From the NCBI GenBank assembly GCA_027459745.1, contig DAIDHL010000009.1, positions 1-51,728 on the forward strand: a DNA stretch of 51,728 nt. Reading direction: 5' to 3'. Shown here piece by piece: positions 7,196-15,267 of the stretch. A program made the position numbers and the translations under genes. This stretch comes from Candidatus Levyibacteriota bacterium. Lineage in GTDB: Bacteria; Patescibacteriota; Microgenomatia; Levybacterales; UBA12049. The notes beneath the pieces are model-generated. The model saw only the letters and a list, made by a program, of their open reading frames with translations. It did not search any database and was not told the DNA's origin. Within the stretch, counting starts at the first letter, position 1. The number at the start of each line of letters is the position of its first letter.

Positions 7196-8524
7196 ATGAA
7201 GCAATTACTTACTACAGATCCTGAAGTATATGATTTGGTAAAACAAGAAGAAAAGCGTCAGCGCGACGTGCTGGAAATGATCCCCTCAGAAAATTATACC
7301 TCAGGTGCAGTTTTAGAAACTCTGGGTACAGTCTTAAATAACAAATATTCAGAAGGATATCCTAAAAAACGATATTATCAGGGCAATGAAGTGGCAGATG
7401 CGGTTGAGACATTAGCTCAAGAGAGAACAAAAAAATTATTCGGCGTACCCTATGTCAACGTACAACCTCTATCTGGTTCAGTTATGAATCTGGCTGTCTA
7501 TTTTGCCTTATTAGAACCTCTCAAAGATAAAATCATGGGTTTATCGCTAGCCTTCGGTGGTCATTTGACTCATGGACAACCACAATCAGCTACAGGTAAA
7601 TTTTTTCCCTCAGTTTTATACACTCTCGGTAAGGATGAACGCATAGATTTTGCCGCACTAGAGGAGTTGGCAATGAAAGAAAAGCCTAAGATTATAGTCT
7701 GTGGGTTTACAGCTTACCCGAGAATTATTGATTTTAAGCGCTTTGCTAAAATCGCTGACAAAGTTGGAGCATATTTAATGGCTGATATATCACATATTGC
7801 CGGATTAGTAGCTGGTGGAGTACATCCTTCTCCAGTAGACTATGCGCATATTGTGACTACTACTACCCACAAAACACTTCGTGGACCTCGAGGAGCTTTA
7901 ATTATGGTTACACAAAAAGGACTGAATAAAAATCCCGATCTTGGTAAATTAATTGATACTGCTATTATTCCGGGGTTGCAGGGAGGACCACATGATAATC
8001 AGACCGCAGCCATTGCCGTGGCATTGAAAGAAGCGAGTACTGCCAAGTTTAAAAAATACGCACAGCAAATTGTCTTAAATGCCAAGAAGTTGGCTGAAGA
8101 ATTACATAAATATGATTTTAAATTGATCAGTGGAGGCACAGACAATCATTTGTTATTAGTTGATCTGAGTAACAAGCAGGTTAATGGAGCAGTAGCTGCG
8201 TTGGCATTAGAAGCAGCTGGGATTGTTTTAAATAAAAATGGGGTCCCCTTTGATAAAAAACCACCATTTTATCCTTCGGGAATTCGTTTTGGCACACCAG
8301 CTATTACAACGCGTGGTTTGAAGGAGAGAGACATGGTCAAAATTGCGCGTTGGATGAATGCAGCCATAGAAGAAGTTAAGGGGTTTGATTTTCTCACTGA
8401 TGATAAAGCTGAGCGCAAAGCAATGTTTGATGATTACAAGAAGAAGATTGCCAGGAATAAACAGCTCAAAGAGATAGCCAAAGAAGTAAGAGACTTCTGT
8501 CGTAAGTTTCCCATTCCAGTTTAG
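7196..8524 (+). CDS. glyA: Serine hydroxymethyltransferase
   Basis: GlyA interconverts serine and glycine, charging tetrahydrofolate to 5,10-methylene-THF, the methyl donor for ThyA. The PLP-binding Lys lies in VTTTTHKTLRGPRG, with the family blocks EMIPSENYTS, NKYSEGYPKKRYYQGNE and GGPHDNQTAAIAVALKEA around it. The 442-residue length is normal. The start at ATG 7196 follows a TATAAT by seven bases and begins at the conserved N-terminal region. The upstream gap from 7060 holds only this promoter. It is grouped with thyA and folA, as expected for thymidylate production. Confidence 0.96.
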   Translation: MKQLLTTDPEVYDLVKQEEKRQRDVLEMIPSENYTSGAVLETLGTVLNNKYSEGYPKKRYYQGNEVADAVETLAQERTKKLFGVPYVNVQPLSGSVMNLAVYFALLEPLKDKIMGLSLAFGGHLTHGQPQSATGKFFPSVLYTLGKDERIDFAALEELAMKEKPKIIVCGFTAYPRIIDFKRFAKIADKVGAYLMADISHIAGLVAGGVHPSPVDYAHIVTTTTHKTLRGPRGALIMVTQKGLNKNPDLGKLIDTAIIPGLQGGPHDNQTAAIAVALKEASTAKFKKYAQQIVLNAKKLAEELHKYDFKLISGGTDNHLLLVDLSNKQVNGAVAALALEAAGIVLNKNGVPFDKKPPFYPSGIRFGTPAITTRGLKERDMVKIARWMNAAIEEVKGFDFLTDDKAERKAMFDDYKKKIARNKQLKEIAKEVRDFCRKFPIPV

Positions 8525-8530
8525 AAAAAA

Positions 8531-8857
8531 ATGACTGAGGGTGATAATGTACATAGGGGATTAAATCCTCATACGTTAAAAATTGGTTTACACGCATTAG
8601 ATATGCTTGTTCATCGGGGCCCTTATGCGACTTACGATGAGGCATCTCAAGCTATATTGCCGCTTTTACCACAATTAGAATCTGTAAAAAGAGTTCCAGG
8701 ACTATGGTTATATAACACACCCGACTTTAAAAGACGAAAAGGAGTTAGAGATACAAATTTCTATCAGTTACCAGGTAGTCCAATGGTTTATGTAGTAGAA
8801 AATTTGGGAGAAACTCAATACTTAAGAACTGTTTTGTTACCTCGGAGGAATCAATGA
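8531..8857 (+). CDS. Hypothetical protein (108 aa)
   Basis: Not recognised. It starts six bases after the glyA stop on the same strand. The protein is soluble-looking, with an amphipathic helix-rich N-terminal half (LKIGLHALDMLVHRGPYATYDEASQAILPLLPQLE) and a basic C-terminal half containing NTPDFKRRKGVRDTNFY. A similar NLPDFRRRRGY ending is found in the unknown protein at 26760, which may be coincidence. No enzymatic motif was seen. Confidence 0.55.
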   Translation: MTEGDNVHRGLNPHTLKIGLHALDMLVHRGPYATYDEASQAILPLLPQLESVKRVPGLWLYNTPDFKRRKGVRDTNFYQLPGSPMVYVVENLGETQYLRTVLLPRRNQ

Positions 8858-8884
8858 TAAGTCTTCAGATAAATAGGGATTTAT

Positions 8885-9085
8885 TTATGGTGTCGGAGTA
8901 GCGGTGGGAGTTAATGTTGGTGTTGGAGTGTCTGTGGATGAAGAACTAGAAGTGGTTGTGGAACCCCCTCCCTCATGTAAAGCCGGAGAATAAGGATATT
9001 GCGGTGTTACACCACCAGTCAAAATCACGGCTGCCATAATTATTAATACAATCAACAATATAACGATAAACTCGCCTCTATCCAT
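8885..9085 (-). CDS. Small membrane-anchored protein with Pro-Thr tail (66 aa)
   Basis: The protein starts with MDRGEF and a single strong transmembrane segment (IVILLIVLIIMAAVILTGG, about residues 7-25). A short Ser/Thr stretch and a tail of repeated TP ending in TATPTP follow. The same TP linker type occurs in the large surface proteins at 1-1373 and 46412-48130, so this looks like an anchored, extracellular low-complexity stalk. It lies alone on the minus strand, divergent from rpsB. No function can be assigned. Confidence 0.6.
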   Translation of the reverse strand: MDRGEFIVILLIVLIIMAAVILTGGVTPQYPYSPALHEGGGSTTTSSSSSTDTPTPTLTPTATPTP

Positions 9086-9141
9086 AAATTTGATTATTAA
9101 GAAGATTCTACTTAATTTAGATTAGCGGATATCTTTCAGGC

Positions 9142-9170
9142 TTGCAAGCGCTTGCTATATTTTGTATAAT
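9142..9170 (+). promoter_or_regulatory. rpsB promoter
   Basis: TTGCAA (9142-9147), a 17-base spacer and TATAAT (9165-9170) make a near-consensus sigma-70 type promoter. Unlike most genes here it is followed by a leader of about 70 bases. Confidence 0.8.
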
Positions 9171-9184
9171 ATGTTTATCTCACA

Positions 9185-9230
9185 CATCTGATAGATGTCC
9201 TTGATCAACTGAGTTGATTAGCTTCAGATG
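9185..9230 (+). promoter_or_regulatory. Structured 5' leader of rpsB (candidate ribosomal-protein leader)
   Basis: The leader can form a two-part structure. Outer arms CATCTGA (9185-9191) and TCAGATG (9224-9230) pair perfectly. An inner hairpin ATCAAC-TGA-GTTGAT (9204-9218) is extendable by wobble and A-T pairs. rpsB mRNAs in several bacteria are autoregulated by S2, so this is a reasonable candidate, but the link is inferred. Confidence 0.55.
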
Positions 9231-9247
9231 GCGGATATAAAAAGGAT

Positions 9248-10108
9248 ATGAAAAATATTACTCTCGAAGAATTATTGGAAGCTGGATGCCATTTTGGCCA
9301 TCAAGTGACTCGACAAAACCCCAAAGCACGTGATTATGTGTTTGAAACTCGTGACGGAATCCACATTATTGACCTAGCCAAGACTAAAGAAGGATTAGAT
9401 GAAGCAGCTGAATTCGTTAAGCAACTGGCCTCAAAGCCTGATTCGGCCATGATTATTTTGGGTGCGAAAAGACAAGCTCAACAAGTGGTCAAAGAAGAAG
9501 TCGAAAGAGCCATGACTGAAGGAGCTAATGGTTTGTACAGTGTAACCAGTCGGTGGATTGGTGGTATTTTGACCAATTTCCCAGAAGTATCTAAGAACTT
9601 TCGTCGTTTGAAAGATTTGAGTGAAAAATTAGCTGATAAGAAAGCCCAGGCTGGATATACTAAAAAAGAAATATCTTTATGGGAAAAAGAAAGACAGAAG
9701 TTACTTTCTTTCTATGGTGGAATATTTGAATTAACAAAACTTCCGGATGCTATTTTTGTTATAGATAGTCACTTAGAAGATTTAGCCGTTCGCGAGGCAA
9801 ACAATATGCGTGTAGCAACAGTAGGAATTACTGATACTAATGCTGATCCGACGGTGATAGCACATCCTATCCCAGCCAACGATGATGCAGTTGGTTCGAT
9901 AAAATTGATTGTTCATCATATTGTCGATGCTTGGATAGAGGGCAAAAAGGGACAAGTAACAACTGAGAAGACACAAGAAAAGAGAGAAAATGTAGAAAAA
10001 GTAAAACCAATAGTTGAAACTGCTCCTGAAAAAACAGCTGATCCAGCTGTAGCTACCACCAAAAAAACAGCTCGCAAAATGGCTAAAGCAGAAGCAGCCG
10101 CTGAATAG
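9248..10108 (+). CDS. rpsB: Ribosomal protein S2
   Basis: S2 of the small ribosomal subunit. It opens with ITLEELLEAGCHFGHQVTRQNPK and contains GANGLYSVTSRWIGGILTNF, LPDAIFVID and the closing GITDTNADPTVIAHPIPANDD block. The core is followed by a basic, Lys/Ala/Glu-rich C-terminal extension of about 50 residues (from about 235), giving 286 residues in all. The RBS is weak: AAAAAGG sits only two bases before the ATG. It is followed by tsf after a long palindrome (10120-10173). Confidence 0.96.
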   Translation: MKNITLEELLEAGCHFGHQVTRQNPKARDYVFETRDGIHIIDLAKTKEGLDEAAEFVKQLASKPDSAMIILGAKRQAQQVVKEEVERAMTEGANGLYSVTSRWIGGILTNFPEVSKNFRRLKDLSEKLADKKAQAGYTKKEISLWEKERQKLLSFYGGIFELTKLPDAIFVIDSHLEDLAVREANNMRVATVGITDTNADPTVIAHPIPANDDAVGSIKLIVHHIVDAWIEGKKGQVTTEKTQEKRENVEKVKPIVETAPEKTADPAVATTKKTARKMAKAEAAAE

Positions 10109-10119
10109 TATAAAGGTAC

Positions 10120-10173
10120 AAGTATTAAGTATAAAGTAATTACCTACTACTTTATACCTGATACTTAATACTT
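10120..10173. repeat. Long inverted repeat between rpsB and tsf
   Basis: AAGTATTAAGTA (10120-10131) pairs perfectly with TACTTAATACTT (10162-10173). Inside it TAAAGTA (10132-10138) pairs with TACTTTA (10148-10154), leaving a small loop and a one-sided bulge. It has no T-run, so it is not a standard terminator. The right arm also supplies TAATACT, a possible -10 for tsf. AT-rich AGTATAAAGTAT-like words recur before dnaX and near 44820. Confidence 0.7.
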
Positions 10174-10177
10174 AAAT

Positions 10178-10636
10178 ATGGCACAAGCAGATATTAAATT
10201 ATTAAAACAACTCAGAAATGAAACTAGCGCTTCAATTGCAGATTGTCGCATGGCTTTAGAAGAAAGCAATAACGATTATGAAAAAGCCAAAGAATGGTTA
10301 AAAAAACGAGGTCTGGAAAGAGCCGAGAAAAAATCCGACCGAGAAACTTCCCAAGGATTAGTGGAATCGTATGTGCATAATGGCCGAGTTGGAGTTTTAT
10401 TGGAAATTTTATGTGAAACTGACTTCGTAGCGAGAACTGACGACTTCAAAAAGTTGGCCCACGAAATTGCCATGCAAGTCTCTGCGATGAACCCCGAAAA
10501 TATCGATGTATTGTTAAAGCAAGAATATATTCGTGACTCGTCCCAAACAATTGAACAATTAATTAAGACTACGATTGGTAAATTAGGTGAGAACATACAG
10601 GTAAAAAGATTTTCACGTATTGCATTGGGTGAATAA
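10178..10636 (+). CDS. tsf: Elongation factor Ts (short form)
   Basis: EF-Ts is the nucleotide exchange factor of EF-Tu. The N-terminal UBA-like domain (LLKQLRNETSASIADCRMALEES) and the TDFVAR exchange motif (LCETDFVARTDDFKKLAHEIA) are present. The protein ends with GENIQVKRFSRIALGE, the family's closing motif. At 152 residues it is about half the length of the E. coli protein (283) and shorter than Thermus EF-Ts (196). The second core subdomain and coiled coil are absent. The end motif is intact, so it looks naturally minimal rather than truncated. Confidence 0.93.
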   Translation: MAQADIKLLKQLRNETSASIADCRMALEESNNDYEKAKEWLKKRGLERAEKKSDRETSQGLVESYVHNGRVGVLLEILCETDFVARTDDFKKLAHEIAMQVSAMNPENIDVLLKQEYIRDSSQTIEQLIKTTIGKLGENIQVKRFSRIALGE

Positions 10637-10647
10637 GTACTCCTAAC

Positions 10648-10686
10648 ACCAAATTTTAGATATCTTCAGTTTTGGTAATTTTTTGC
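10648..10686 (+). terminator. Candidate weak terminator after tsf
   Basis: ACCAAA (10648-10653) can pair with TTTGGT (10671-10676) across a loop that holds the palindrome AGATATCT. A short run of T follows. The stem is only six pairs, so this is tentative. Confidence 0.3.
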
Positions 10687-10757
10687 CTAACTTAGCAGTC
10701 AAGTAATATTGCTCTTGATACTAAGTAAGTATTCTGTAATAATTTTTTTAACAGAAC

Positions 10758-12479
10758 ATGATCCCCATAGAATCTCAGCTTAGACAGCATGTGGATTTGA
10801 AAATGCCAGGTCAAATCGTTGAGACGGAAATATTACCTGCAAATAAGGGAAGCTTAAGTCACCCATTTATAAGAATCGTAAATACTATACCTCGTTTGAA
10901 TGGGAGACAATTAAAACACATTCCAGATTCAGAATTAAAACAATGGGGAAGGGGAGCTGATGAAATTTGGTTAATGGGTATTATGAAAAGAAGCCCTGTT
11001 AGTAAAGAAGATGCACTTAACTGGAAAGATCAATACTTGAGCGCAGTACCAGACTTGTCGGATGATCAGGTAATTGGTTCTGCATTTGCCCCAGCAAGTT
11101 GGAAGCCAGATAGTAGAGTTGCAAGTTCTGAAGAGGAGCTAAAACAACAGGTTGAAAGACTACATAGAATGGGGAAAAGGGTAATTACCGATGTAGTACC
11201 CAATCATGTAGCACCCGATAATGAACTGGTGACAGAGGAGAATATTTTAGCAGGTATGTTTCTGTATAAAACAGATGCTCCATTGCCCACAGAAAGATTC
11301 CATAAGTTTGTAGGAGAGAGTGGTAAAACTTATTATTTACCTTGGGGTAATGATGAATGGAGGGATACGGTTCAGTTAAATTTAGCTAATAATGCATATC
11401 AAACTGCGTTAAAGAATCATGTCTCCAATCTGGTTCGTTTAGGATTTGATGGTGCTAGATTTGATATGGCAATGCTGCCTACCCCCCAGATATTTCTTAA
11501 AAAATGGGGACATTTACTGTCTTCAGAAGATAGAGCTTCTTTGGAAAATCAGATCAAAGAAGAAAATAGTGGAAGTGTAGCTCACCAATTTTGGTATGAC
11601 ATTATAAATCAAGCAAAAAAAACTGCAAAAACTCATGGTAAAGATTTCATTGCGATTGCCGAATCTTACGAAGAATACGGACAGAATGGAAACTTATTAA
11701 AACAGGGGTTTGATAGGGTATATGCACATAGCAGATATAAGCATGTACAAAAATTATTCCGTATTGAAGGCGAACCTACCCCTTATTTAACAGATTGGAT
11801 TGATAGACACTCTTCAGAATTTAGTCATCAAGCTACATATTCTAGTAACCATGATGAACAACCGGTTATTAGAGAATTTGGAATGCGAGATCATGAAGGA
11901 TACCGTTTCGATAAAAATAACCCTTATCATGTAAGTCGGGGTGTCCGAACTGCTAGAGCTGTAACTTCACTCATGGCACTTTTACCGTCTGCATTTATAT
12001 TTGACGATTTGGCCCGGGATGGCTATTATGGCGAGAAGGAACCAGTTCAGATTAGTATCTTACCCAAGAACAATTTTATTGACCAGAGTAGCTTTTATGA
12101 TCTAATTTACAGTATAAAAAAATCAAATTTATTTCAGAAAGGTAAATTCTCAGTTCCTAGTTTGAAAATAAGTGGTCATGATATCGGTCACTCCCATGGG
12201 GAGATTATTCCTCTTCAGTATGAGAATGAGGCCGAAACAGCAGTAGTAGTTATTAACGCCAAAGACAGGTTGGGAGTCTGTCAGGTTCCAGTACCTCCGG
12301 ATGCTCAGGCGGTTGGAGTTTTGGATATCCAGCAACAGAAATGGCTTGATCCACAGGTTATAGATACATTAAGACTACATGGTGATGGATATTTTGTTAA
12401 ATTAGAGCCAAATGGGGTTCAGATGATATATTTTCTAAAAACAACAGCAAGTTCTCCTAAAAATGATAGGTTAAATTAA
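10758..12479 (+). CDS. Glycoside hydrolase family 13 (alpha-amylase superfamily) protein
   Basis: A 573-residue GH13 protein. All four conserved regions are visible: DVVPNH (145-150); GFDGARFDMA (229-238), with the nucleophile Asp236; IAESYEE, with the acid Glu302; and SSNHDEQ (about 362-368), with the transition-state His-Asp. A C-terminal beta domain follows. There is no signal peptide, so it probably acts inside the cell on an alpha-glucan or oligosaccharide. The exact activity (amylase, glucanotransferase, trehalose-related) cannot be chosen. It lies between tsf and frr, where pyrH is often found, with its own upstream region containing TTGATA and TAATAA. Confidence 0.85.
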   Translation: MIPIESQLRQHVDLKMPGQIVETEILPANKGSLSHPFIRIVNTIPRLNGRQLKHIPDSELKQWGRGADEIWLMGIMKRSPVSKEDALNWKDQYLSAVPDLSDDQVIGSAFAPASWKPDSRVASSEEELKQQVERLHRMGKRVITDVVPNHVAPDNELVTEENILAGMFLYKTDAPLPTERFHKFVGESGKTYYLPWGNDEWRDTVQLNLANNAYQTALKNHVSNLVRLGFDGARFDMAMLPTPQIFLKKWGHLLSSEDRASLENQIKEENSGSVAHQFWYDIINQAKKTAKTHGKDFIAIAESYEEYGQNGNLLKQGFDRVYAHSRYKHVQKLFRIEGEPTPYLTDWIDRHSSEFSHQATYSSNHDEQPVIREFGMRDHEGYRFDKNNPYHVSRGVRTARAVTSLMALLPSAFIFDDLARDGYYGEKEPVQISILPKNNFIDQSSFYDLIYSIKKSNLFQKGKFSVPSLKISGHDIGHSHGEIIPLQYENEAETAVVVINAKDRLGVCQVPVPPDAQAVGVLDIQQQKWLDPQVIDTLRLHGDGYFVKLEPNGVQMIYFLKTTASSPKNDRLN

Positions 12480-12504
12480 GTTTTATAAAACTTTTTAATA
12501 TTAG

Positions 12505-12532
12505 TTGTAATTCTTGATTTGACTGATATAAT
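12505..12532 (+). promoter_or_regulatory. frr promoter
   Basis: TTGTAA (12505-12510), a 16-base spacer and TATAAT (12527-12532) preceded by TGA (extended -10). The frr ATG is 11 bases further on, so the leader would be only a few bases. Confidence 0.6.
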
Positions 12533-12543
12533 ATACACAATAC

Positions 12544-13107
12544 ATGCAGCCTGATGTTTTAAATCAAACCAAAGCTCGTCTACAGAAAGTCATCGAAATG
12601 ATCAGAAATGACATTTCTACTATTCGTACGGGCAAGGCTAGTCCGTCTTTAGTCGAGAATCTTGTCATAAGTGCTTATGGCGGTACAGCAAAAATGCGCT
12701 TAATGGAATTGGCTACCATTGGGACTTTGGACCCGCATACTTTAGTAATTACTCCCTTTGACCACACAATTATTCAAGAAATAGAAAAAGGCATTTTTGA
12801 GGCCAATATTGGACTTTCCCCAGTTGTAGATGGGCAGATTATTCGTATCTCATTGCCTCCGCTATCTGAAGAACGTCGCCAAGAACTGATTAAAGCTATG
12901 AAACACAAATTAGAAAATGGGAAAATTATGATCCGCCAGGCTCGCCATGAAAGCATGGAAGCCGTTAAAAAAGGAAATGAAGCTGGCACAATTACAGATG
13001 ATGAAAAGCAAAGACTAGAAAAAGAAATACAAAAAGTTGTGGATGAATATATCTCTATTATTGATGGAGTGGGTGAACAGAAAGAAGCGGAATTATTACA
13101 AATTTAA
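12544..13107 (+). CDS. frr: Ribosome recycling factor
   Basis: RRF splits post-termination ribosomes with EF-G. The 187-residue length is standard, and the family signatures are present: IRTGKASPSLVENL near the N-terminus, and the ISLPPLSEERRQELIKAMKHK and VRQARHE-like (IRQARHESMEAVKK) segments of the long helices. No Shine-Dalgarno is visible, consistent with a very short leader from the TATAAT promoter. It follows the GH13 gene instead of pyrH. Confidence 0.96.
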   Translation: MQPDVLNQTKARLQKVIEMIRNDISTIRTGKASPSLVENLVISAYGGTAKMRLMELATIGTLDPHTLVITPFDHTIIQEIEKGIFEANIGLSPVVDGQIIRISLPPLSEERRQELIKAMKHKLENGKIMIRQARHESMEAVKKGNEAGTITDDEKQRLEKEIQKVVDEYISIIDGVGEQKEAELLQI

Positions 13108-13211
13108 GATTCAAATTTCAGACTAAGTTAAGAATCCAGAATTATATTTACCTCAGTAATGCGATGTTCTTTAAATTAATTCTCATTTCTTAATTGTAAT
13201 TACAAATCACT

Positions 13212-14396
13212 ATGTTGTTAACTCTAATTGCCTTTATTTTCATTTTATCCGTTCTGGTGATTATCCATGAGGCCGGGCATTTCTTCACGGCTAAGTTTTT
13301 TGGTATCAAAGTTGAAGAATTTGGTTTTGGTTTTCCTCCACGCGTCTTTGGTATCAAAAGAGGCGAGACAATATATTCAATTAACTGGTTACCTATTGGT
13401 GGGTTTGTCAAATTATATGGTGAAGACGAGGCTGGTGGAGGGAAGATCACGTTGCCAAACAAAACAGATCATAAAGCAACCCAAGAGGAGCTTAAACGGG
13501 CCTTTTATGCTCGTCCAGCTTGGCAAAGGGCTCTGGTGATTCTCAATGGAGTTATTATGAATACAGTTTTGGCAATTGTAATTTATTATATCTTCTTAAG
13601 CTTATCCAGTTTTAAAACAGAATTACCTTTGCTCGATCCTAATTTCAATTTTGTGGGTGCTAACCAAACTGTTAACTCACAGATCTTAGTTAGTGAGGTG
13701 GTGCCTAATTCTCCCGCCAGCAAAGCAGGTATTACAGTAGGTACAGCATTGATTGCAATTGATGGTAAGAAGATAAGCGATTACACCAATGTAGCCAAAA
13801 TAATCGATAGTCATAAGGGAGAAAAGGTGACTTTAACTTTACAAAATCCTTCTACTCTTGTTAAAAGAAACGTAACCGTAATTCCTCGTATTAATCCGCC
13901 CAAGAATCAGGGAGCAATCGGCATTGCATTTTTTCCTATGCAATCAATGTTGCTTACTTATACCACCATATCACAGAAAATTTTTTCTGGCATAACATAT
14001 CCATACAACATGCTGGTATATAATTTTGATGTTATTGGTAAGTTAATTGCAGTCTCTGTCAAACAGCATACTTTAGCACCCATTAGTCAAAGTGTATCGG
14101 GTCCTGTGGGTATATACTCAGTAGTAGGAACGGTAGTGCATATTCCCAATTTAAAAGAGAGAATTCTGGATATTTTGAATTTGATGGGTTTATTGTCTAT
14201 TTCATTGGCATTTTTCAATATTTTGCCTATCCCCGCACTCGATGGGGGGAGATTTTTCTTCATTTTATTCGAGTTGGTTTTTAGGCGAAAAGTTAATCCG
14301 GTCATTGAGGGATATATTCATACTGCAGGAATGGCTTTATTGTTAATTTTATTACTTCTGGTCACAGTTAGCGATTTAGGAAAATTATTCCACTAA
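13212..14396 (+). CDS. rseP: Site-2 intramembrane metalloprotease (RseP/M50 type) with PDZ domain
   Basis: A 394-residue membrane protease. The zinc motif HEAGH is at residues 19-23 in the first transmembrane helix. A PDZ domain follows (ILVSEVVPNSPASKAGITVGTALIAIDG), and the third metal ligand is in NILPIPALDGG close to the C-terminal helices. RseP-type proteases cleave transmembrane segments of anti-sigma factors or signal-peptide remnants. Its place near frr and upstream of pgl is compatible with a housekeeping envelope role. The symbol reflects family, not a proven target. Confidence 0.9.
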   Translation: MLLTLIAFIFILSVLVIIHEAGHFFTAKFFGIKVEEFGFGFPPRVFGIKRGETIYSINWLPIGGFVKLYGEDEAGGGKITLPNKTDHKATQEELKRAFYARPAWQRALVILNGVIMNTVLAIVIYYIFLSLSSFKTELPLLDPNFNFVGANQTVNSQILVSEVVPNSPASKAGITVGTALIAIDGKKISDYTNVAKIIDSHKGEKVTLTLQNPSTLVKRNVTVIPRINPPKNQGAIGIAFFPMQSMLLTYTTISQKIFSGITYPYNMLVYNFDVIGKLIAVSVKQHTLAPISQSVSGPVGIYSVVGTVVHIPNLKERILDILNLMGLLSISLAFFNILPIPALDGGRFFFILFELVFRRKVNPVIEGYIHTAGMALLLILLLLVTVSDLGKLFH

Positions 14397-14420
14397 GGCT
14401 TAATGATTAAGTTTATTTTA

Positions 14421-14448
14421 TTGATTAAACTCTCAAATAGTGTATAGT
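14421..14448 (+). promoter_or_regulatory. pgl promoter
   Basis: TTGATT (14421-14426), 16 bases, then TATAGT (14443-14448), ending eight bases before the ATG at 14457. Confidence 0.6.
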
Positions 14449-14456
14449 ATGTGTGC

Positions 14457-15218
14457 ATGTTTGTTGAGGATATTTTTCATCGAGAGCAAATCCGCTATTC
14501 TTTGCAGCAGGGAATATATTTTCTGCCAGTATTGTCTCCTGATCAGGGTTTGCAGATTGGCAAAACTCTTTTAACCAATTTAGCTGACAACAAAACAGCA
14601 GTTTTTCTCTCTGGGGGCAAAACACCTGCTCCTATGTATCAGTTACTAGCGCAAGAAGAGAAATTCGCCCCCGGGGTGGTCGGCATGGTGGATGAACGTT
14701 ATGGAGAAAAGTTTCATGCTCAGAGCAATGAACTAATGATACAAAATACAGGCTTGCTGCGTTATTTAACGATGAGGGGAATAATGTTCCATCCGATTTT
14801 ACAAGGCGAGGAAGGTATTATTGAAACAACTAGTGCTTATGATGCTACGTTGAGGAATATTTTTAATCAATACCAAACCTTGGTCGCTCTGATGGGTTTG
14901 GGAAGTGATGGGCATACCGCTGGCTTATTACCACAAAGTTTTAAGTTTCAAATCACTAATTCTAACTCGACAAAATACGATTATGTTAGCGCTTACGAAT
15001 ATCCGGATGGGTTATATAAACAACGTATTAGCATGACCTTCTTAGGCTTGTCCATGCTTGATTTATATATTATCTTGGCTTTTGGTGAAGATAAAAAAGA
15101 GGCAATTCTTAAAATGTTTGACAGTGGATCGGAAGAGGAAATTCCAGCTAGATTTTACTTAGATGCTAAGAATAAGAAGAAGACGGTATTAATTACTGAT
15201 CAGGAACTTTTTTCCTAA
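14457..15218 (+). CDS. pgl: 6-phosphogluconolactonase
   Basis: Hydrolyses 6-phosphogluconolactone in the oxidative pentose phosphate pathway. The family motifs LSGGKTPAPMY, VDERYGEKFHAQSN and GLGSDGHTAGLLP are all present, in the usual order. The ATG at 14457 is chosen over the GTG at 14451 because the -10 box ends eight bases upstream. The protein has 253 residues, a normal length. The genes for the preceding and following enzyme steps (zwf, gnd) are downstream on the same strand, separated by a surface-protein gene with its own promoter. Confidence 0.93.
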   Translation: MFVEDIFHREQIRYSLQQGIYFLPVLSPDQGLQIGKTLLTNLADNKTAVFLSGGKTPAPMYQLLAQEEKFAPGVVGMVDERYGEKFHAQSNELMIQNTGLLRYLTMRGIMFHPILQGEEGIIETTSAYDATLRNIFNQYQTLVALMGLGSDGHTAGLLPQSFKFQITNSNSTKYDYVSAYEYPDGLYKQRISMTFLGLSMLDLYIILAFGEDKKEAILKMFDSGSEEEIPARFYLDAKNKKKTVLITDQELFS

Positions 15219-15231
15219 ACTTATTTCATTC

Positions 15232-15261
15232 TTGACAGCGATATCAATATATTATTACACT
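15232..15261 (+). promoter_or_regulatory. Promoter of the 15268 gene
   Basis: A perfect TTGACA (15232-15237), an 18-base spacer and TACACT (15256-15261) stand six bases before the ATG at 15268. The TTG inside the -35 would extend the reading frame but is not a plausible start. Confidence 0.65.
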
Positions 15262-15267
15262 GATTAT

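Noticed and set aside
13190-13539. Open frames on both strands overlapping the start of rseP
   Set aside because: The rseP frame carries the HEAGH motif and signal-like helix; the others lack any motif.
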